Shown: positions 24,610-33,139 of the stretch, piece by piece
Layout of the letters: each line of letters starts with the position of its first letter
Numbering within the stretch: position 1 is the stretch's first letter
Origin: Streptomyces sp. CB02058
GTDB lineage: Bacteria; Actinomycetota; Actinomycetes; Streptomycetales; Streptomycetaceae
Length of the DNA stretch: 64,000 nucleotides
Direction of reading: 5' to 3'
Assembly (NCBI RefSeq): GCF_001905505.1
Contig: NZ_LIPG01000007.1
Coordinates: 310,001-374,000 of the forward strand
The notes under the pieces: generated by a model
What the model saw: only the letters and a program-made list of their open reading frames with translations
Told to the model about the DNA's origin: nothing
Databases searched by the model: none
Translations under genes and position numbers: made by a program

Positions 24610-24782
24610 ACGTCCTCCCGTCCGGGCGGGCGCGGTTCCCGCGACCGCGCCCACCGGTATTCCAGAGGCGACCGGAACACGGATGCGCGCATCCCTGCCC
24701 GGAGCGCGGCAGGGTGGGGACGGAGTTCACCCGGACGGCGGGCGGGAGAAGCGGCTGCGCGGGCTCGCGCGCCGCGCGGGCC

Positions 24783-25271
24783 TCACTGCCGGGGGACGCC
24801 CCGGACGGGGTGCTTGCTCATGATGGAGACGCGGTTGAAGGCGTTGATGGTGACGGCCACCCAGATCACGGCCGATGTCTCGTCGTCGGAGAGCGTCCGG
24901 CGCGCCTCGGCGTAGGCGTCCTCCTGGAGTGCGGCGTCGGCGGGGCGCGTCGTCGCCTCCGCCAGGGCAAGGGCGGCACGCTCCCGTACGGTGAACAGCT
25001 CGGTGTCGCGCCAGGCGGCCAGCACACCGAGGCGGCGTGTCGTCTCGCCCTCACGGAGTGCGGCCCTGGTGTGGACGTCCAGGCAGTACGCGCAGCCGTT
25101 GATCTGGGACACCCTGAGGTTGACCAGCTCCACGAGGACGCGGTCCAGGCCGGCTTCCGCCGCGACCGTACGCACCTCCTCGGCGGCCGCCGCCAGGGCG
25201 CGGTAGGCCTTCGGGTGCTGCTTGTCGACGTAGACCCGCCTGTCGGTGCCGACGGCCTCCGTACCATTCAC
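24783..25271 (-). CDS. Carboxymuconolactone decarboxylase/AhpD-like protein
   Basis: A 162-residue all-helical AhpD-family protein with the redox motif C-A-Y-C-L-D-V-H (about residues 61-68), matching the C-x2-C-x3-H alkylhydroperoxidase signature. Such proteins reduce peroxides or thiols, so it probably belongs to an oxidative-stress response. It is divergent from the pirin gene, a frequent pairing in Streptomyces, and shares a 123-base AT-richer intergenic region with it. GAGGAGAG lies upstream of the ATG at a slightly long spacing. Confidence 0.9.
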   Translation of the reverse strand: MNGTEAVGTDRRVYVDKQHPKAYRALAAAAEEVRTVAAEAGLDRVLVELVNLRVSQINGCAYCLDVHTRAALREGETTRRLGVLAAWRDTELFTVRERAALALAEATTRPADAALQEDAYAEARRTLSDDETSAVIWVAVTINAFNRVSIMSKHPVRGVPRQ

Positions 25272-25340
25272 CCTGGACTCTCCTCACCGGGGCAGGCCGC
25301 CCCTTGCCGGACCGTGCGCCCCGGTGGGCGACGGCGTATG

Positions 25341-25376
25341 ATCAAGCATGATTGTTGAACTTGAAAGTACTCTAGT
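25341..25376. promoter_or_regulatory. Shared AhpD/pirin control region
   Basis: This is the lowest-GC stretch between the two divergent genes. It contains ATTGTTGAACTTGAAAG (25351-25367) and dyads such as TCAA/TTGA around it. The nine bases ATTGTTGAA recur at 52093-52101 in front of the doxX gene, where a full AGCTTGAA/TTCAAGCT palindrome is also present. This suggests a common MarR-type regulator for the two loci. Confidence 0.4.
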
Positions 25377-25394
25377 CGTGCGGGGAGACACACG

Positions 25395-26390
25395 ATGAGC
25401 GGCGTCGGCACGGACCCGGCCGCACCGGACACGGCACCCGGCGGCGAGGAGTCCGCGTCCCGTACGCCGGTCGAGGTGCTGTCGCCGCGTGACGTGCCCC
25501 TGGGAGGGCCGCGCGCGATGACGGTGCGGCGTACGCTGCCACAGCGTGCCCGTACGTTCATCGGCGCCTGGTGCTTCATCGACCACTACGGCCCCGACGA
25601 CGTCGCCGAGACGGGCGGGATGGACGTGGCCCCCCACCCGCACACCGGTCTGCAGACGGTCAGCTGGCTGTTCAGCGGGGAGATCGAGCACCGCGACAGC
25701 CTGGGCAGCCACGCGTTCGTACGCCCCGGCGAGCTGAACCTCATGACGGGTGGCCACGGCATCAGCCACACCGAGGTCTCCACGCCCCGCACCACGATCC
25801 TGCACGGCGTGCAGCTCTGGGTGGCACTCCCAGGTGAACACCGGGACACGGGACGCGACTTCCGGCACCACGTGCCGGACCCCGTCCACCGGGACGACGC
25901 CGTGATCAGGGTGTTCCTCGGCTCCCTGGCCGGAGACACCTCGCCGGTCCCGGCCTTCACCCCGCTGCTCGGCGCGGAGATCGTGCTGGAGCCCCACGGG
26001 ACCACGACCCTGGACACGGACACCTCCTTCGAGCACGGTCTCCTCGTCGACCGGGGGACCATCCGCATGAGCGGAACGTCGCTGCGTCCCTCCGAGCTGG
26101 GCTACCTGGCCCCGGGGAGCGGCACGCTGACGCTGACCAACGAGACGGACGCCCCGGCCAGGGCCGTGCTCGTCGGCGGGACGCCGTTCGAGGAGCGGAT
26201 CGTCATGTGGTGGAACTTCGTGGGCCGCAGCCACGAGGACATCGTCCGGGCGCGCGAGGAGTGGCAGGCCGGATCCGAGCGCTTCGGCCATGTCGAGGGC
26301 TATCCCGGTGACCGCATCCCCGCCCCTTCGCTCCCCAACGCAACGATCGCCCCACGAGGCAACCCGACACACCCGAGAGGCACCCGATGA
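25395..26390 (+). CDS. Pirin family protein
   Basis: A 331-residue bicupin. The N-terminal cupin holds the pirin metal motif H-P-H-T-G-L (about residues 77-82) with further H/E residues in H-R-D-S-L-G-S-H and G-G-H-G-I-S-H-T-E; the C-terminal pirin_C domain follows from about 195. Pirins act as quercetinases or as redox-responsive cofactors; the function here is unknown, but divergent AhpD suggests redox stress. GGGGAGA precedes the ATG. Its stop overlaps the downstream GNAT gene by four bases. Confidence 0.92.
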   Translation: MSGVGTDPAAPDTAPGGEESASRTPVEVLSPRDVPLGGPRAMTVRRTLPQRARTFIGAWCFIDHYGPDDVAETGGMDVAPHPHTGLQTVSWLFSGEIEHRDSLGSHAFVRPGELNLMTGGHGISHTEVSTPRTTILHGVQLWVALPGEHRDTGRDFRHHVPDPVHRDDAVIRVFLGSLAGDTSPVPAFTPLLGAEIVLEPHGTTTLDTDTSFEHGLLVDRGTIRMSGTSLRPSELGYLAPGSGTLTLTNETDAPARAVLVGGTPFEERIVMWWNFVGRSHEDIVRAREEWQAGSERFGHVEGYPGDRIPAPSLPNATIAPRGNPTHPRGTR

Positions 26391-26728
26391 CCCAGCCCGC
26401 CGCCACCCCGACCGTCCGCGACGTGGACGCCAGGCACCGCTACGAGATCCTGGTCGGCGAGGTGAGAGCGGGTCTCACCGCCTACCGCGACCGCGACGAG
26501 CAGCGGGTCTTCTTCCACACCGAGGTCGACGACGCGTTCGCCGGACAGGGCCTCGCGTCCGTTCTCGTGCGGGAGGCGCTGAACGACGTACGGGCCTCGG
26601 GCAAGCGGATCGTTCCCGTCTGCCCCTATGTGGCGAAGTTCCTCAAGAAGCACGAGGAGTTCGCGGACATCACGGACCCGGTCACGCCCGAGGTCCTGCA
26701 GTGGCTGGAGGCCGCGCGGGCGCACTGA
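26387..26728 (+). CDS. Small GNAT-like N-acetyltransferase (YjdJ type)
   Basis: A 113-residue protein of the minimal GNAT subfamily that lacks the N-terminal part of ordinary acetyltransferases. It shows V-D-D-A-F-A-G-Q-G-L-A-S-V-L-V (about residues 46-60, the acetyl-CoA loop) and the I-V-P-V-C-P-Y-V strand (about 76-83). It is coupled to pirin by an ATGA overlap and is followed 10 bases later by a terminator, so it ends the pirin operon. Its acceptor is unknown. Confidence 0.88.
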   Translation: MTQPAATPTVRDVDARHRYEILVGEVRAGLTAYRDRDEQRVFFHTEVDDAFAGQGLASVLVREALNDVRASGKRIVPVCPYVAKFLKKHEEFADITDPVTPEVLQWLEAARAH

Positions 26729-26738
26729 CGTCCCCGCG

Positions 26739-26774
26739 GGGGCACGGTCCGCCGGGCATGGCGGTCCGTGCCCC
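26739..26774. terminator. Bidirectional terminator between pirin-GNAT and GH43
   Basis: A 14-bp stem (GGGGCACGG-T-CCGCC against its complement, one T-T mismatch) with a GGGCAT loop lies between the two convergent stops at 26728 and 26792 and can serve both. Confidence 0.85.
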
Positions 26775-26791
26775 GGCCCGGGGCGCGTGCG

Positions 26792-28339
26792 TCACCCGTC
26801 CTGGGCGGGCCTCAGTTCGAACCAGTCGAAGGCGGGGGCGCCCTGGGTCGCGTACATCCCGATGACCCGGCCGGTGAAGCCGCCCGCGACCTCGGTGGTG
26901 AGGTAGCGGCCGTCGAGCTCGGCCAGGACCTCGAAGGCCCCGTCCTCGGTCTCGTAGCCGAGGCGGAGGGTGTCGGGGCCGCCGATACGGAGGCCGGCCG
27001 CTGCCGCCTCCTCGGGGTCCGCGGGCGCCGACGTGACCGTGGGCGGAAGGACGACGTTCGTGGTGATGTCGATCCGCAGCGTCAGCGGGCCCGGAGGAAC
27101 GGGCCGCTCGGCGACGGCCTGACGGACCGGACCGATCCGGGCGACCGCCCGCACCGTGCCGTCGCCGGTCTCCACCTGGTAGTGGTGCGCCTCGTCGAGG
27201 CGCACGGCGATACCGCCCCTGTCCCCCTCCCCCACCTCGACGCGGGTGCGCGCGCTGCAGTCGGGGTCACGCTGGCGCCGGCCCACGAACAGCGCGCCGG
27301 GCTTGTGGAGGCCGTCCGCGCGGGCATGCAGCACCAGCCGGCCGGGCCGCTCGTCGAGGCGTACCGCGTCCGGGTCGTGCCGTCGGAGCGAGACCCAGCA
27401 GGGCGCGAGCACGGGCGCCTCGAAGGAGTCGCGGTACGGCTCGTCGGGCCAGGGGTGCGCGGGGAGGGCCGGCGCCGGTGCGCGGAGCTCCAGCGGTCCC
27501 GGCAGCGGCCACCCGTCCTCCCACCGGACCGGCGCGAGGAAGGTCTCGCGGCCCATGCCGTGGAACTTCGGGGTGTCACCGCGGGGCCGGGTGCCCAGCA
27601 GCACCATCCACCAGGTGCCGTCGTGCGCCTGCACCAGATCGCCGTGGCCGGTGTTCTGTACGGGGTGGCCCGTGCTGCGGTGGGACAGCACGGGGTTGTC
27701 CGGGTGCGACTCGAACGGCCCCGGCAGGGTGCGGGCCCGGGCCACCGACATGGCGTGACCGCGTTCCGTGCCGCCTTCCGAGAGCAGCAGATACCACCAG
27801 TCGCCGATCCGGTAGAGATGCGGGCCCTCCGGGTACTGGAGCCCGCTGCCCGACCACATCGCCACCGGCTCGCTCAGCAGTTCGCCGGTCTCCGGGTCGA
27901 TGCGCACCCCGCGTATCCCGCCGTCGGAGAACACGCACCAGCAGTGGCCCTCGTCGTCCCAGACCAGATCGGGGTCGATCCCGGGGATGCCGACCGGTAC
28001 GGGGTCCGACCACGGGCCGGCCGGGTCCTTCGCGGTCACCAGGACGTTGCCCGCGCCGGCGACCACGGTCGTGATCAGCCAGAACCGTCCGTCGTGGTGG
28101 CGCAGCGTGGGTGCGTAGACCCCGCACGAGGACGGCGCGTCGTCGGCGAGCGCCAGCTGCGAGGGCCGGTCCAGCGCATGGCCGATCAGCCGCCAGTTCA
28201 CGAGGTCGCGGCTGTGCCACAGCGGCACGCCGGGGACGTACTCGAAGCTGGACGTCGCCACGTAGTAGTCGTCGCCCACACGGCAGATGCTCGGATCGGG
28301 GCTGAAGCCGGGTATCACGGGATTGTCGAAGAACGCCAT
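26792..28339 (-). CDS. Glycoside hydrolase family 43 (beta-xylosidase/arabinofuranosidase type)
   Basis: A 515-residue protein with a five-bladed propeller and a C-terminal beta-sandwich. The GH43 triad is visible: general base D15 in P-G-F-S-P-D-P-S, the pKa-tuning Asp in G-I-D-P-D-L-V-W, and the acid Glu in Q-Y-P-E-G-P-H. The last 190 residues form the concanavalin-like sandwich of XynB-type xylosidases. There is no signal peptide, so it acts on imported xylo- or arabino-oligosaccharides. The ATG at 28339 is chosen because the propeller begins immediately. Two LacI-type palindromes upstream suggest sugar-responsive repression. No transporter or LacI gene is adjacent. Confidence 0.92.
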   Translation of the reverse strand: MAFFDNPVIPGFSPDPSICRVGDDYYVATSSFEYVPGVPLWHSRDLVNWRLIGHALDRPSQLALADDAPSSCGVYAPTLRHHDGRFWLITTVVAGAGNVLVTAKDPAGPWSDPVPVGIPGIDPDLVWDDEGHCWCVFSDGGIRGVRIDPETGELLSEPVAMWSGSGLQYPEGPHLYRIGDWWYLLLSEGGTERGHAMSVARARTLPGPFESHPDNPVLSHRSTGHPVQNTGHGDLVQAHDGTWWMVLLGTRPRGDTPKFHGMGRETFLAPVRWEDGWPLPGPLELRAPAPALPAHPWPDEPYRDSFEAPVLAPCWVSLRRHDPDAVRLDERPGRLVLHARADGLHKPGALFVGRRQRDPDCSARTRVEVGEGDRGGIAVRLDEAHHYQVETGDGTVRAVARIGPVRQAVAERPVPPGPLTLRIDITTNVVLPPTVTSAPADPEEAAAAGLRIGGPDTLRLGYETEDGAFEVLAELDGRYLTTEVAGGFTGRVIGMYATQGAPAFDWFELRPAQDG

Positions 28340-28429
28340 GTCCGTCCTCGGATGAGTCGCGGTCACGCAGTCGGACGGCCACCGGTGAAGGAGGGGCCGT
28401 CCGGCGTGCGGGCCCCAACGGACAGGTCG

Positions 28430-28444
28430 TTGAAGCGCTTCGAA
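28430..28444 (-). promoter_or_regulatory. LacI-type operator half of a pair (proximal)
   Basis: GAAGCGCTTC (28432-28441) is a perfect 10-bp palindrome with the central CG typical of LacI/GalR operators, inside TTGAAGCGCTTCGAA. It is about 90 bases upstream of the GH43 start. Confidence 0.7.
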
Positions 28445-28528
28445 GATCGCATTCGGCCAGCAGGGTGTCAACAGCCTTGCGGACAGCTTCTTCCTGCCGA
28501 TCCTCCGCGAGGGCCAGGACCGCGAGGA

Positions 28529-28542
28529 TCGAAGCGCTTCGA
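28529..28542 (-). promoter_or_regulatory. LacI-type operator (distal)
   Basis: TCGAAGCGCTTCGA is a perfect 14-bp palindrome with the same GAAGCGCTTC core as the proximal site, centred 99 bases further upstream of the GH43 gene. Paired sites would allow looping. It could also affect the phosphatase gene transcribed in the other direction. Confidence 0.75.
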
Positions 28543-28705
28543 CGGCCGGCCGGACCGGTGCCGGGTGCCACCCATCCGCCCGGTGAGGGCCGAGGAGCGC
28601 CCGCGCCGGAGTGCGGGACGGCGCTGTCGGCTTCAAGGTCGAGAGGAGGGGCGCGGCGCCGCCACCACGGCGGTCCGCCGCCCCGTGTCTCCGGGAGGCG
28701 ATGCC

Positions 28706-29902
28706 GTGAGCCCGTACCGCACCGCGACAGGGCTGATGACGCATGCGCAGAAGAACGAGAGCGACCTGCTTCCCCGGTGGACCCGGTTCGTGCCGTTCCT
28801 CCTGGTGGCCCTCGCGCTGGCGATCGATCTGCCCTCGCCCGGCGCGTTCAGCGGGGACGTGTTCCTGATCCTGAGCTCCATGCTTGCCTCGTGCGTGTAC
28901 TCCCAGCGGGCGGTCGTCTGGGTGGCCCTTCTCAACAGCGCGGCCGGGCTGGTCCTCCTCTTCGGGAGCCACATGGCGGACGGCACCCGCCACGCGGTGA
29001 TCGACTACGTCGCCATGGTGATCCTGGCCTGGGCGTCCGTCCCCCTGTGCCGGCTGCGGCTGACCCTGCGGCGCAGGCTCCAGGGCGCCAAACTCGTGGC
29101 GGAGAGCGCCCAGCGCGCGGTCCTGCCGCCCGTGCGTGCCTGGTGGGGACGCACATGGATCGCCGTGCGGTACGAAGCGGCCTCCTCCGCCGCCGCGGTG
29201 GGGGGCGACCTCTACGCGGCGGAGCACACCCCGTACGGCGTACGCCTGCTGATCGGCGACGTACGCGGCAAGGGGCTGAACTCCATCCCCGGTGTGGCCG
29301 CCCTGGTGGGCAGCTTCCGAGAAGCCGCCCACCACACGCCGACCCTGCCGGAGCTGGCGCGCCACCTGGACGACGCGGTGGCCCGCCATACCCGTGAGGC
29401 CGCCGCGGTGAGCGGCGAGGACGCGGCGAACAGCGAGCAGTTCACCACCGCCGCCATCGCGCAGATCCCGGCCGACGGCACGGAGGTGCGCCTCATCAGC
29501 CGCGGGCACTGCCCGGCCTTCCTGGTGAGCGAGGACGCCCTCCAGGTCTGGGAGCCGGAGAATCCGGGGCTCCCCCTGGGACTGGGCGAGTTCGACATCG
29601 GCACGTGGAAGGACGAGTCCCGTCCCTTCGGGCCGGGCCATCTGCTCCTGCTCTGCACGGACGGACTCCTGGAGGCCCGCGACGCCGAGGGGCGCTTCTT
29701 CACGCCGGACGAGGTGCTGCGGACGTCCTGGCGCGACGGTCCGCCGGCCGTCGTGGAGAGGCTCGCCCATGCCGCGCACGTCCACACCAACGGGGTGCTC
29801 ACCGACGACATGGCGCTGGTCGCGGTCACCTGTGTGGAGCGTGCTCCGTCGCACGAAGCGGCACGGACGCCGGTGTCCGGGGCGGAGCGGCGCGCCGCGT
29901 GA
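28706..29902 (+). CDS. Membrane-anchored PP2C/SpoIIE-type serine phosphatase
   Basis: A 398-residue protein. Three to four membrane helices fill residues 25-115 (F-V-P-F-L-L-V-A-L-A-L-A; V-W-V-A-L-L-N-S-A-A-G-L-V-L-L; V-I-D-Y-V-A-M-V-I-L-A), then the SpoIIE/RsbU phosphatase domain runs from about 155, with A-V-G-G-D-L-Y-A (metal Asp), G-D-V-R-G-K-G (second Asp), L-C-T-D-G-L-L-E-A and T-D-D-M-A-L-V. This architecture is common in Streptomyces, where such enzymes probably act on anti-anti-sigma factors. The GTG at 28706 has GGGAGG seven bases upstream; an ATG at 28736 is an alternative. No anti-sigma partner is adjacent. Confidence 0.88.
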   Translation: MSPYRTATGLMTHAQKNESDLLPRWTRFVPFLLVALALAIDLPSPGAFSGDVFLILSSMLASCVYSQRAVVWVALLNSAAGLVLLFGSHMADGTRHAVIDYVAMVILAWASVPLCRLRLTLRRRLQGAKLVAESAQRAVLPPVRAWWGRTWIAVRYEAASSAAAVGGDLYAAEHTPYGVRLLIGDVRGKGLNSIPGVAALVGSFREAAHHTPTLPELARHLDDAVARHTREAAAVSGEDAANSEQFTTAAIAQIPADGTEVRLISRGHCPAFLVSEDALQVWEPENPGLPLGLGEFDIGTWKDESRPFGPGHLLLLCTDGLLEARDAEGRFFTPDEVLRTSWRDGPPAVVERLAHAAHVHTNGVLTDDMALVAVTCVERAPSHEAARTPVSGAERRAA

Positions 29903-29926
29903 CACCGGTGCGCGCGGGCGCCCGGG

Positions 29927-30532
29927 TCAGCGGAGCTTCGCGTACACGATGAGGTTGTCCACGGGGTGGCCCTCGGCGTCGAACGCTCCGTCGCAGGTGA
30001 TCAGCCGCAGCACGCGCTCGTCGGTCGCTCCGTACACCTTCTCGGTCGGAAAGGCCTTCTTGCTGACGGTCTCCGTGCCGGTGACCTCGAAGTGGATCTC
30101 CTCGCCCGCCCCGTCGGACACCGAGATGTCCGCGCCTTCGGCGATCGTGTGCAGGTCGTGGAAGACGGCCTTGCCGAAGCGGGTGTCGTTGTGCCCGATG
30201 AGCACGGCGGCGCCCCGCTCGCCGGGTACGGCCCCGCCCGCGTACCAGCCGGCCGTCATGCCGTCGTCCGCAGGCGGGACCTCGACCGTGCCGTCCTCGT
30301 TGAGCCCCAGCCGCAGGAGCCCGCTGTCTATCCCGAGCGAGGGGACCACCAGCCTGGTCGGCGCCGGGGCCTTGGGCACCTCCGGGGACCGGGGCGCGGG
30401 CGCGTGCGTGGCCGTCCGGGCCGAGGGCCCGGGGGCTTCGGCCGGGCCGCAGCCCGTGACGGACGCGAGCAGCAGACCGACGGCCGTGGCGGACACGGCT
30501 GCCCGCCGTGCCACGTGAGGGGTGAGACGCAT
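29927..30532 (-). CDS. Class F sortase, lipoprotein-like
   Basis: A 201-residue transpeptidase. The N-terminus is a signal sequence ending in a lipobox-like V-T-G-C (about residues 26-29), so it may be lipid-anchored outside the membrane. A Pro/Ala linker leads to the sortase domain, with the catalytic His in L-I-G-H-N-D, Cys in L-I-T-C-D-G and the preceding Arg in D-E-R-V-L-R. Class F sortases of actinobacteria attach proteins to the cell wall. The neighbouring gene upstream encodes a small protein with a C-terminal membrane tail that is its likely substrate; a hairpin between them would lower sortase transcription. Confidence 0.9.
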   Translation of the reverse strand: MRLTPHVARRAAVSATAVGLLLASVTGCGPAEAPGPSARTATHAPAPRSPEVPKAPAPTRLVVPSLGIDSGLLRLGLNEDGTVEVPPADDGMTAGWYAGGAVPGERGAAVLIGHNDTRFGKAVFHDLHTIAEGADISVSDGAGEEIHFEVTGTETVSKKAFPTEKVYGATDERVLRLITCDGAFDAEGHPVDNLIVYAKLR

Positions 30533-30583
30533 GAGAACTCCGGTACGGGATGAGCTGGAGCGAGCGGGAAGGACAACGCTGAC

Positions 30584-30615
30584 GGCGCCGCCTCCCCGGG
30601 TGGGGAGACGGCGCC
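30584..30615 (-). terminator. Hairpin between the sortase substrate and sortase genes
   Basis: GGCGCCGCCTCCCC pairs with GGGGAGACGGCGCC (13 of 14) around a GGGT loop, 11 bases past the stop of the small wall-protein gene. It could act as a partial terminator, allowing much more substrate than sortase to be made. Confidence 0.7.
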
Positions 30616-30626
30616 ACCGCAGAGGG

Positions 30627-30989
30627 TCAGCCGTTGTGACGCGCGGCGGACCGGCGGCGCAGCACGAAGCCGGCGGCACCCGCGAGGAGCACCGCGCCCG
30701 CCGCCGAGCCGTACAGCGCGGCGCCGTCCGTGCCCGTGGCCGTGCGCTCACCGGCGTCGACGCCCCCGCGCGGCATCGTGCCCGCGGGAACGGACTCGGC
30801 CGGTACGGGCGTGGACACCGGGGCGGGCTCGGCGCCCTCCTCCGCGGGGACGGGGCTCGGGGTGGCGGTGCTCTCGACGGGAGCAGGCGTGGGGCTCTCG
30901 TCGGCGACGGCCGCGGTGGACGGAAGAAGGACCGCGCCCACCGCGACGGCGGCGAGCACTGCGGTGCGCAGGGTCGGACGAAGGGACAT
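30627..30989 (-). CDS. Small Pro/Ala-rich wall-anchored protein, candidate class F sortase substrate
   Basis: A 120-residue secreted protein. It has a signal peptide cut near A-V-A-D (about residues 28-30), a Pro/Glu/Thr/Ser/Ala-rich stalk (30-70), a short motif M-P-R-G-G-V-D-A-G-E (about 72-81), then a hydrophobic helix (A-L-Y-G-S-A-A-G-A-V-L-L-A-G-A-A-G-F-V-L) and a basic tail R-R-R. This is a sorting-signal layout without LPxTG. The P-x-G-G-V-x-A-G element is the best candidate for the class F recognition site. No globular domain is present, so it may be a spacer or surface stalk. It lies between the histidine kinase and sortase genes, all on the minus strand. Confidence 0.78.
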   Translation of the reverse strand: MSLRPTLRTAVLAAVAVGAVLLPSTAAVADESPTPAPVESTATPSPVPAEEGAEPAPVSTPVPAESVPAGTMPRGGVDAGERTATGTDGAALYGSAAGAVLLAGAAGFVLRRRSAARHNG

Positions 30990-31090
30990 GAAGAACTCCG
31001 ATTCCAGCTCGGCGTTGATGGTGCCCCCGCACTGATGTGCGTCGGGCGCCGGGCATGCCCTCAGACTGGAGTGAAGTTGTGAGGAAGCTG

Positions 31091-33139
31091 TCAGACCGCT
31101 GTTCCGATCGGATCAGGGCCCGCCGCCGGCAGACGCAGGGTGAAGACCGATCCCCGGCCCACCGTGCTGGCCACCGCGGTCGTCCCTCCGTGCGCCTCCA
31201 CGAGCTTGCGGACGATCGCGAGCCCCAGGCCGCTGCCCCCGGTGCGGCGGTTGCGTGACTTCTCGGCACGCCAGAAGCGCTCGAAGACGTGCGGCAGGTC
31301 CTCCGGCGCGATGCCGCTTCCGGTGTCGGCCACCTCCACCACCACCTCCGCGCCCTCCTCCCCCGTGACGTACGCGCGCAGGGTGACCCTTCCTCCGGCC
31401 GGTGTGTGGCGGACGGCGTTGGACACCAGGTTGCCGATCGCCTGCCGCAGCCTGACCGGGTCGGCGTGGAGCGCGGGGACGGGCTCGTGCCCGGCCGGAA
31501 GGTCCGTCGAGAGACCGACCCGCGAGGCGTCGGCCTGTGCCTGGTGGGCAGCTGCGACCTGGGCGAGCAGTTCCTCGATCCGCACCGGTTCGGGGTGCAG
31601 CCGCAGGGCTCCGGCGTCGGCCGCCGACAGGTCCTGGAGGTCGTCGATGATGTGCTGCAGCTGGACCGCCTCCTCCAGGAGCGAGGAGACGAACGTGGCG
31701 TCCGCCTCCGCGATGCCGTCCTGCGCGCCTTCCAGCCATCCACGGATGTTGCTCAGCGGGGTGCGCAGTTCGTGCGCGACGTCGCTGACCATCACCTTGC
31801 GCTGTTCCTCCAGCCGGGCGCGGTGTGCCGACATGTCGTTGAACACGGCGGCCAGCCGGCCGATCTCGTTGTCCGCCGCGACCACCACCTGCGAGGGGTC
31901 CTCGCCGTCCCGCATGCGCTGGGCCGCTCCCGTGAGCGCGTGCAGCGGCCTCACCAGGCGGACGCCCGCGAGGACGGACGCACCGACGGTGAGCGCGAGG
32001 ACGAGTGCCGCGACTCCGGTGATCTTCGCGGTGTTCGCCGGGGACAGCTCGAAGCCGGGCACGGCGCCGCCGCCCGGGTCGCTGATGAAGAGCAGCGCGG
32101 GTGAGGCGACATACGAACTGAGCTGTTCCTGGCGGGCGATGCCCACGCACGAGGCGATGTCGCGGTCGACGGCGCTGTCCAGGGGCGAGGGCGTGGGGTA
32201 CGCCGTCGGACGGGTCTCCTGGGGGACGCTGATGCTCGGCTCGGGCACGGGCACCGGGACGGCCGTGGCCGGGACGGGCTCCGAGGCCGTGTTCCAGGAG
32301 AGGTCGAGGTCGAGCCGTACGCCTTCCCGCCCCTGCCGCTCCAGGCATGCGTCGACCAGTTCGTTGAGCGCGCTCAGCGCCTTCTCCTCGGTTTGGGTGG
32401 GGCTGTCCAGCGCGTCCGTCGAGCACCGGCTCTCCCGCAGCCGGTCCGGATCGTTGCCCACGACCTGGATGCGGGGCCGTCCGCTCGGGGCCTCGACGAC
32501 GTCGGAGGCGATCCCTGACCTGCCGAGGCACTGCACCGCCTCCTCGGCCGCGCGCCTCAGCGAGGTGCGTTCGGTCCCCGGAAGCCGGAACGGTCCGACG
32601 GCCCGCGGGTCGATCCGGTCGCTGCCGGAGTGCTGCACGCCGTCGGCTCCGGGTGCCGCGATCGTCACGGAACCGGAGGTCACCGACCGGGCGTCGGCTC
32701 CGGTCCCGCCTCCCGGCACGGTGGTCACGGAGAGGGGGTCGACGACGGCCGACGCCTGAGGAGGAAGGGCCGGCGCGGGCGTGGGGGAATCGGCCGAGTC
32801 GGCGATGATCTCCCGGCTCTGCGTCGTCAGGGTGATCCGCCGGCCGGACGTCTCGGCCAGCTCGTCGACGGTGGCCCCCACGCCGTCCCAGCCCGGGTGT
32901 CCGGCCGCGTAGGCGAGAAGGGCGTCGAGGACCCGCGTGTCGGCGGCGAGGTTGCGGCCCTGCTCCTGCTCGATGGCACCGGACGTCGTCTGCACGGCCA
33001 GCCACGCGGTCGCGGCGACGGAGCACGCCGCGACGAGCGCCGACACGGCCAGCAGCCTGCCGAGCAGGCTCTTGCGCAGCGGCAGTCGCAGCCGCTGCCC
33101 TGCACGCCGGGGCACGCGGGACTCAGCGCGCCGAGGCAC
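31091..33139 (-). CDS. Sensor histidine kinase with large extracytoplasmic domain
   Basis: A 682-residue kinase. It has a first membrane helix at about 25-50, a roughly 310-residue extracytoplasmic sensor region rich in Pro/Val with several Cys, and a second helix at about 370-392. HAMP follows, then the phospho-acceptor H in D-V-A-H-E-L-R-T-P-L-S-N (about 452), and the ATPase domain with N-L-V-S-N-A (N box), D-T-G-S-G-I-A and G-G-S-G-L-G-L-A. It starts with a GTG overlapping the end of the response-regulator gene by 17 bases, so the pair is co-expressed; the start is uncertain because no Shine-Dalgarno sequence is seen and GTG at 33115 also fits. The signal is unknown. The sortase and wall protein lie immediately downstream. 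Confidence 0.9.
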   Translation of the reverse strand: MPRRAESRVPRRAGQRLRLPLRKSLLGRLLAVSALVAACSVAATAWLAVQTTSGAIEQEQGRNLAADTRVLDALLAYAAGHPGWDGVGATVDELAETSGRRITLTTQSREIIADSADSPTPAPALPPQASAVVDPLSVTTVPGGGTGADARSVTSGSVTIAAPGADGVQHSGSDRIDPRAVGPFRLPGTERTSLRRAAEEAVQCLGRSGIASDVVEAPSGRPRIQVVGNDPDRLRESRCSTDALDSPTQTEEKALSALNELVDACLERQGREGVRLDLDLSWNTASEPVPATAVPVPVPEPSISVPQETRPTAYPTPSPLDSAVDRDIASCVGIARQEQLSSYVASPALLFISDPGGGAVPGFELSPANTAKITGVAALVLALTVGASVLAGVRLVRPLHALTGAAQRMRDGEDPSQVVVAADNEIGRLAAVFNDMSAHRARLEEQRKVMVSDVAHELRTPLSNIRGWLEGAQDGIAEADATFVSSLLEEAVQLQHIIDDLQDLSAADAGALRLHPEPVRIEELLAQVAAAHQAQADASRVGLSTDLPAGHEPVPALHADPVRLRQAIGNLVSNAVRHTPAGGRVTLRAYVTGEEGAEVVVEVADTGSGIAPEDLPHVFERFWRAEKSRNRRTGGSGLGLAIVRKLVEAHGGTTAVASTVGRGSVFTLRLPAAGPDPIGTAV

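Noticed and set aside
26768..28705. Upstream extension of the phosphatase frame through the GH43 gene
   Set aside because: It is antisense to GH43 and Arg-rich; the GTG at 28706 has a good ribosome-binding site directly before the membrane segments.
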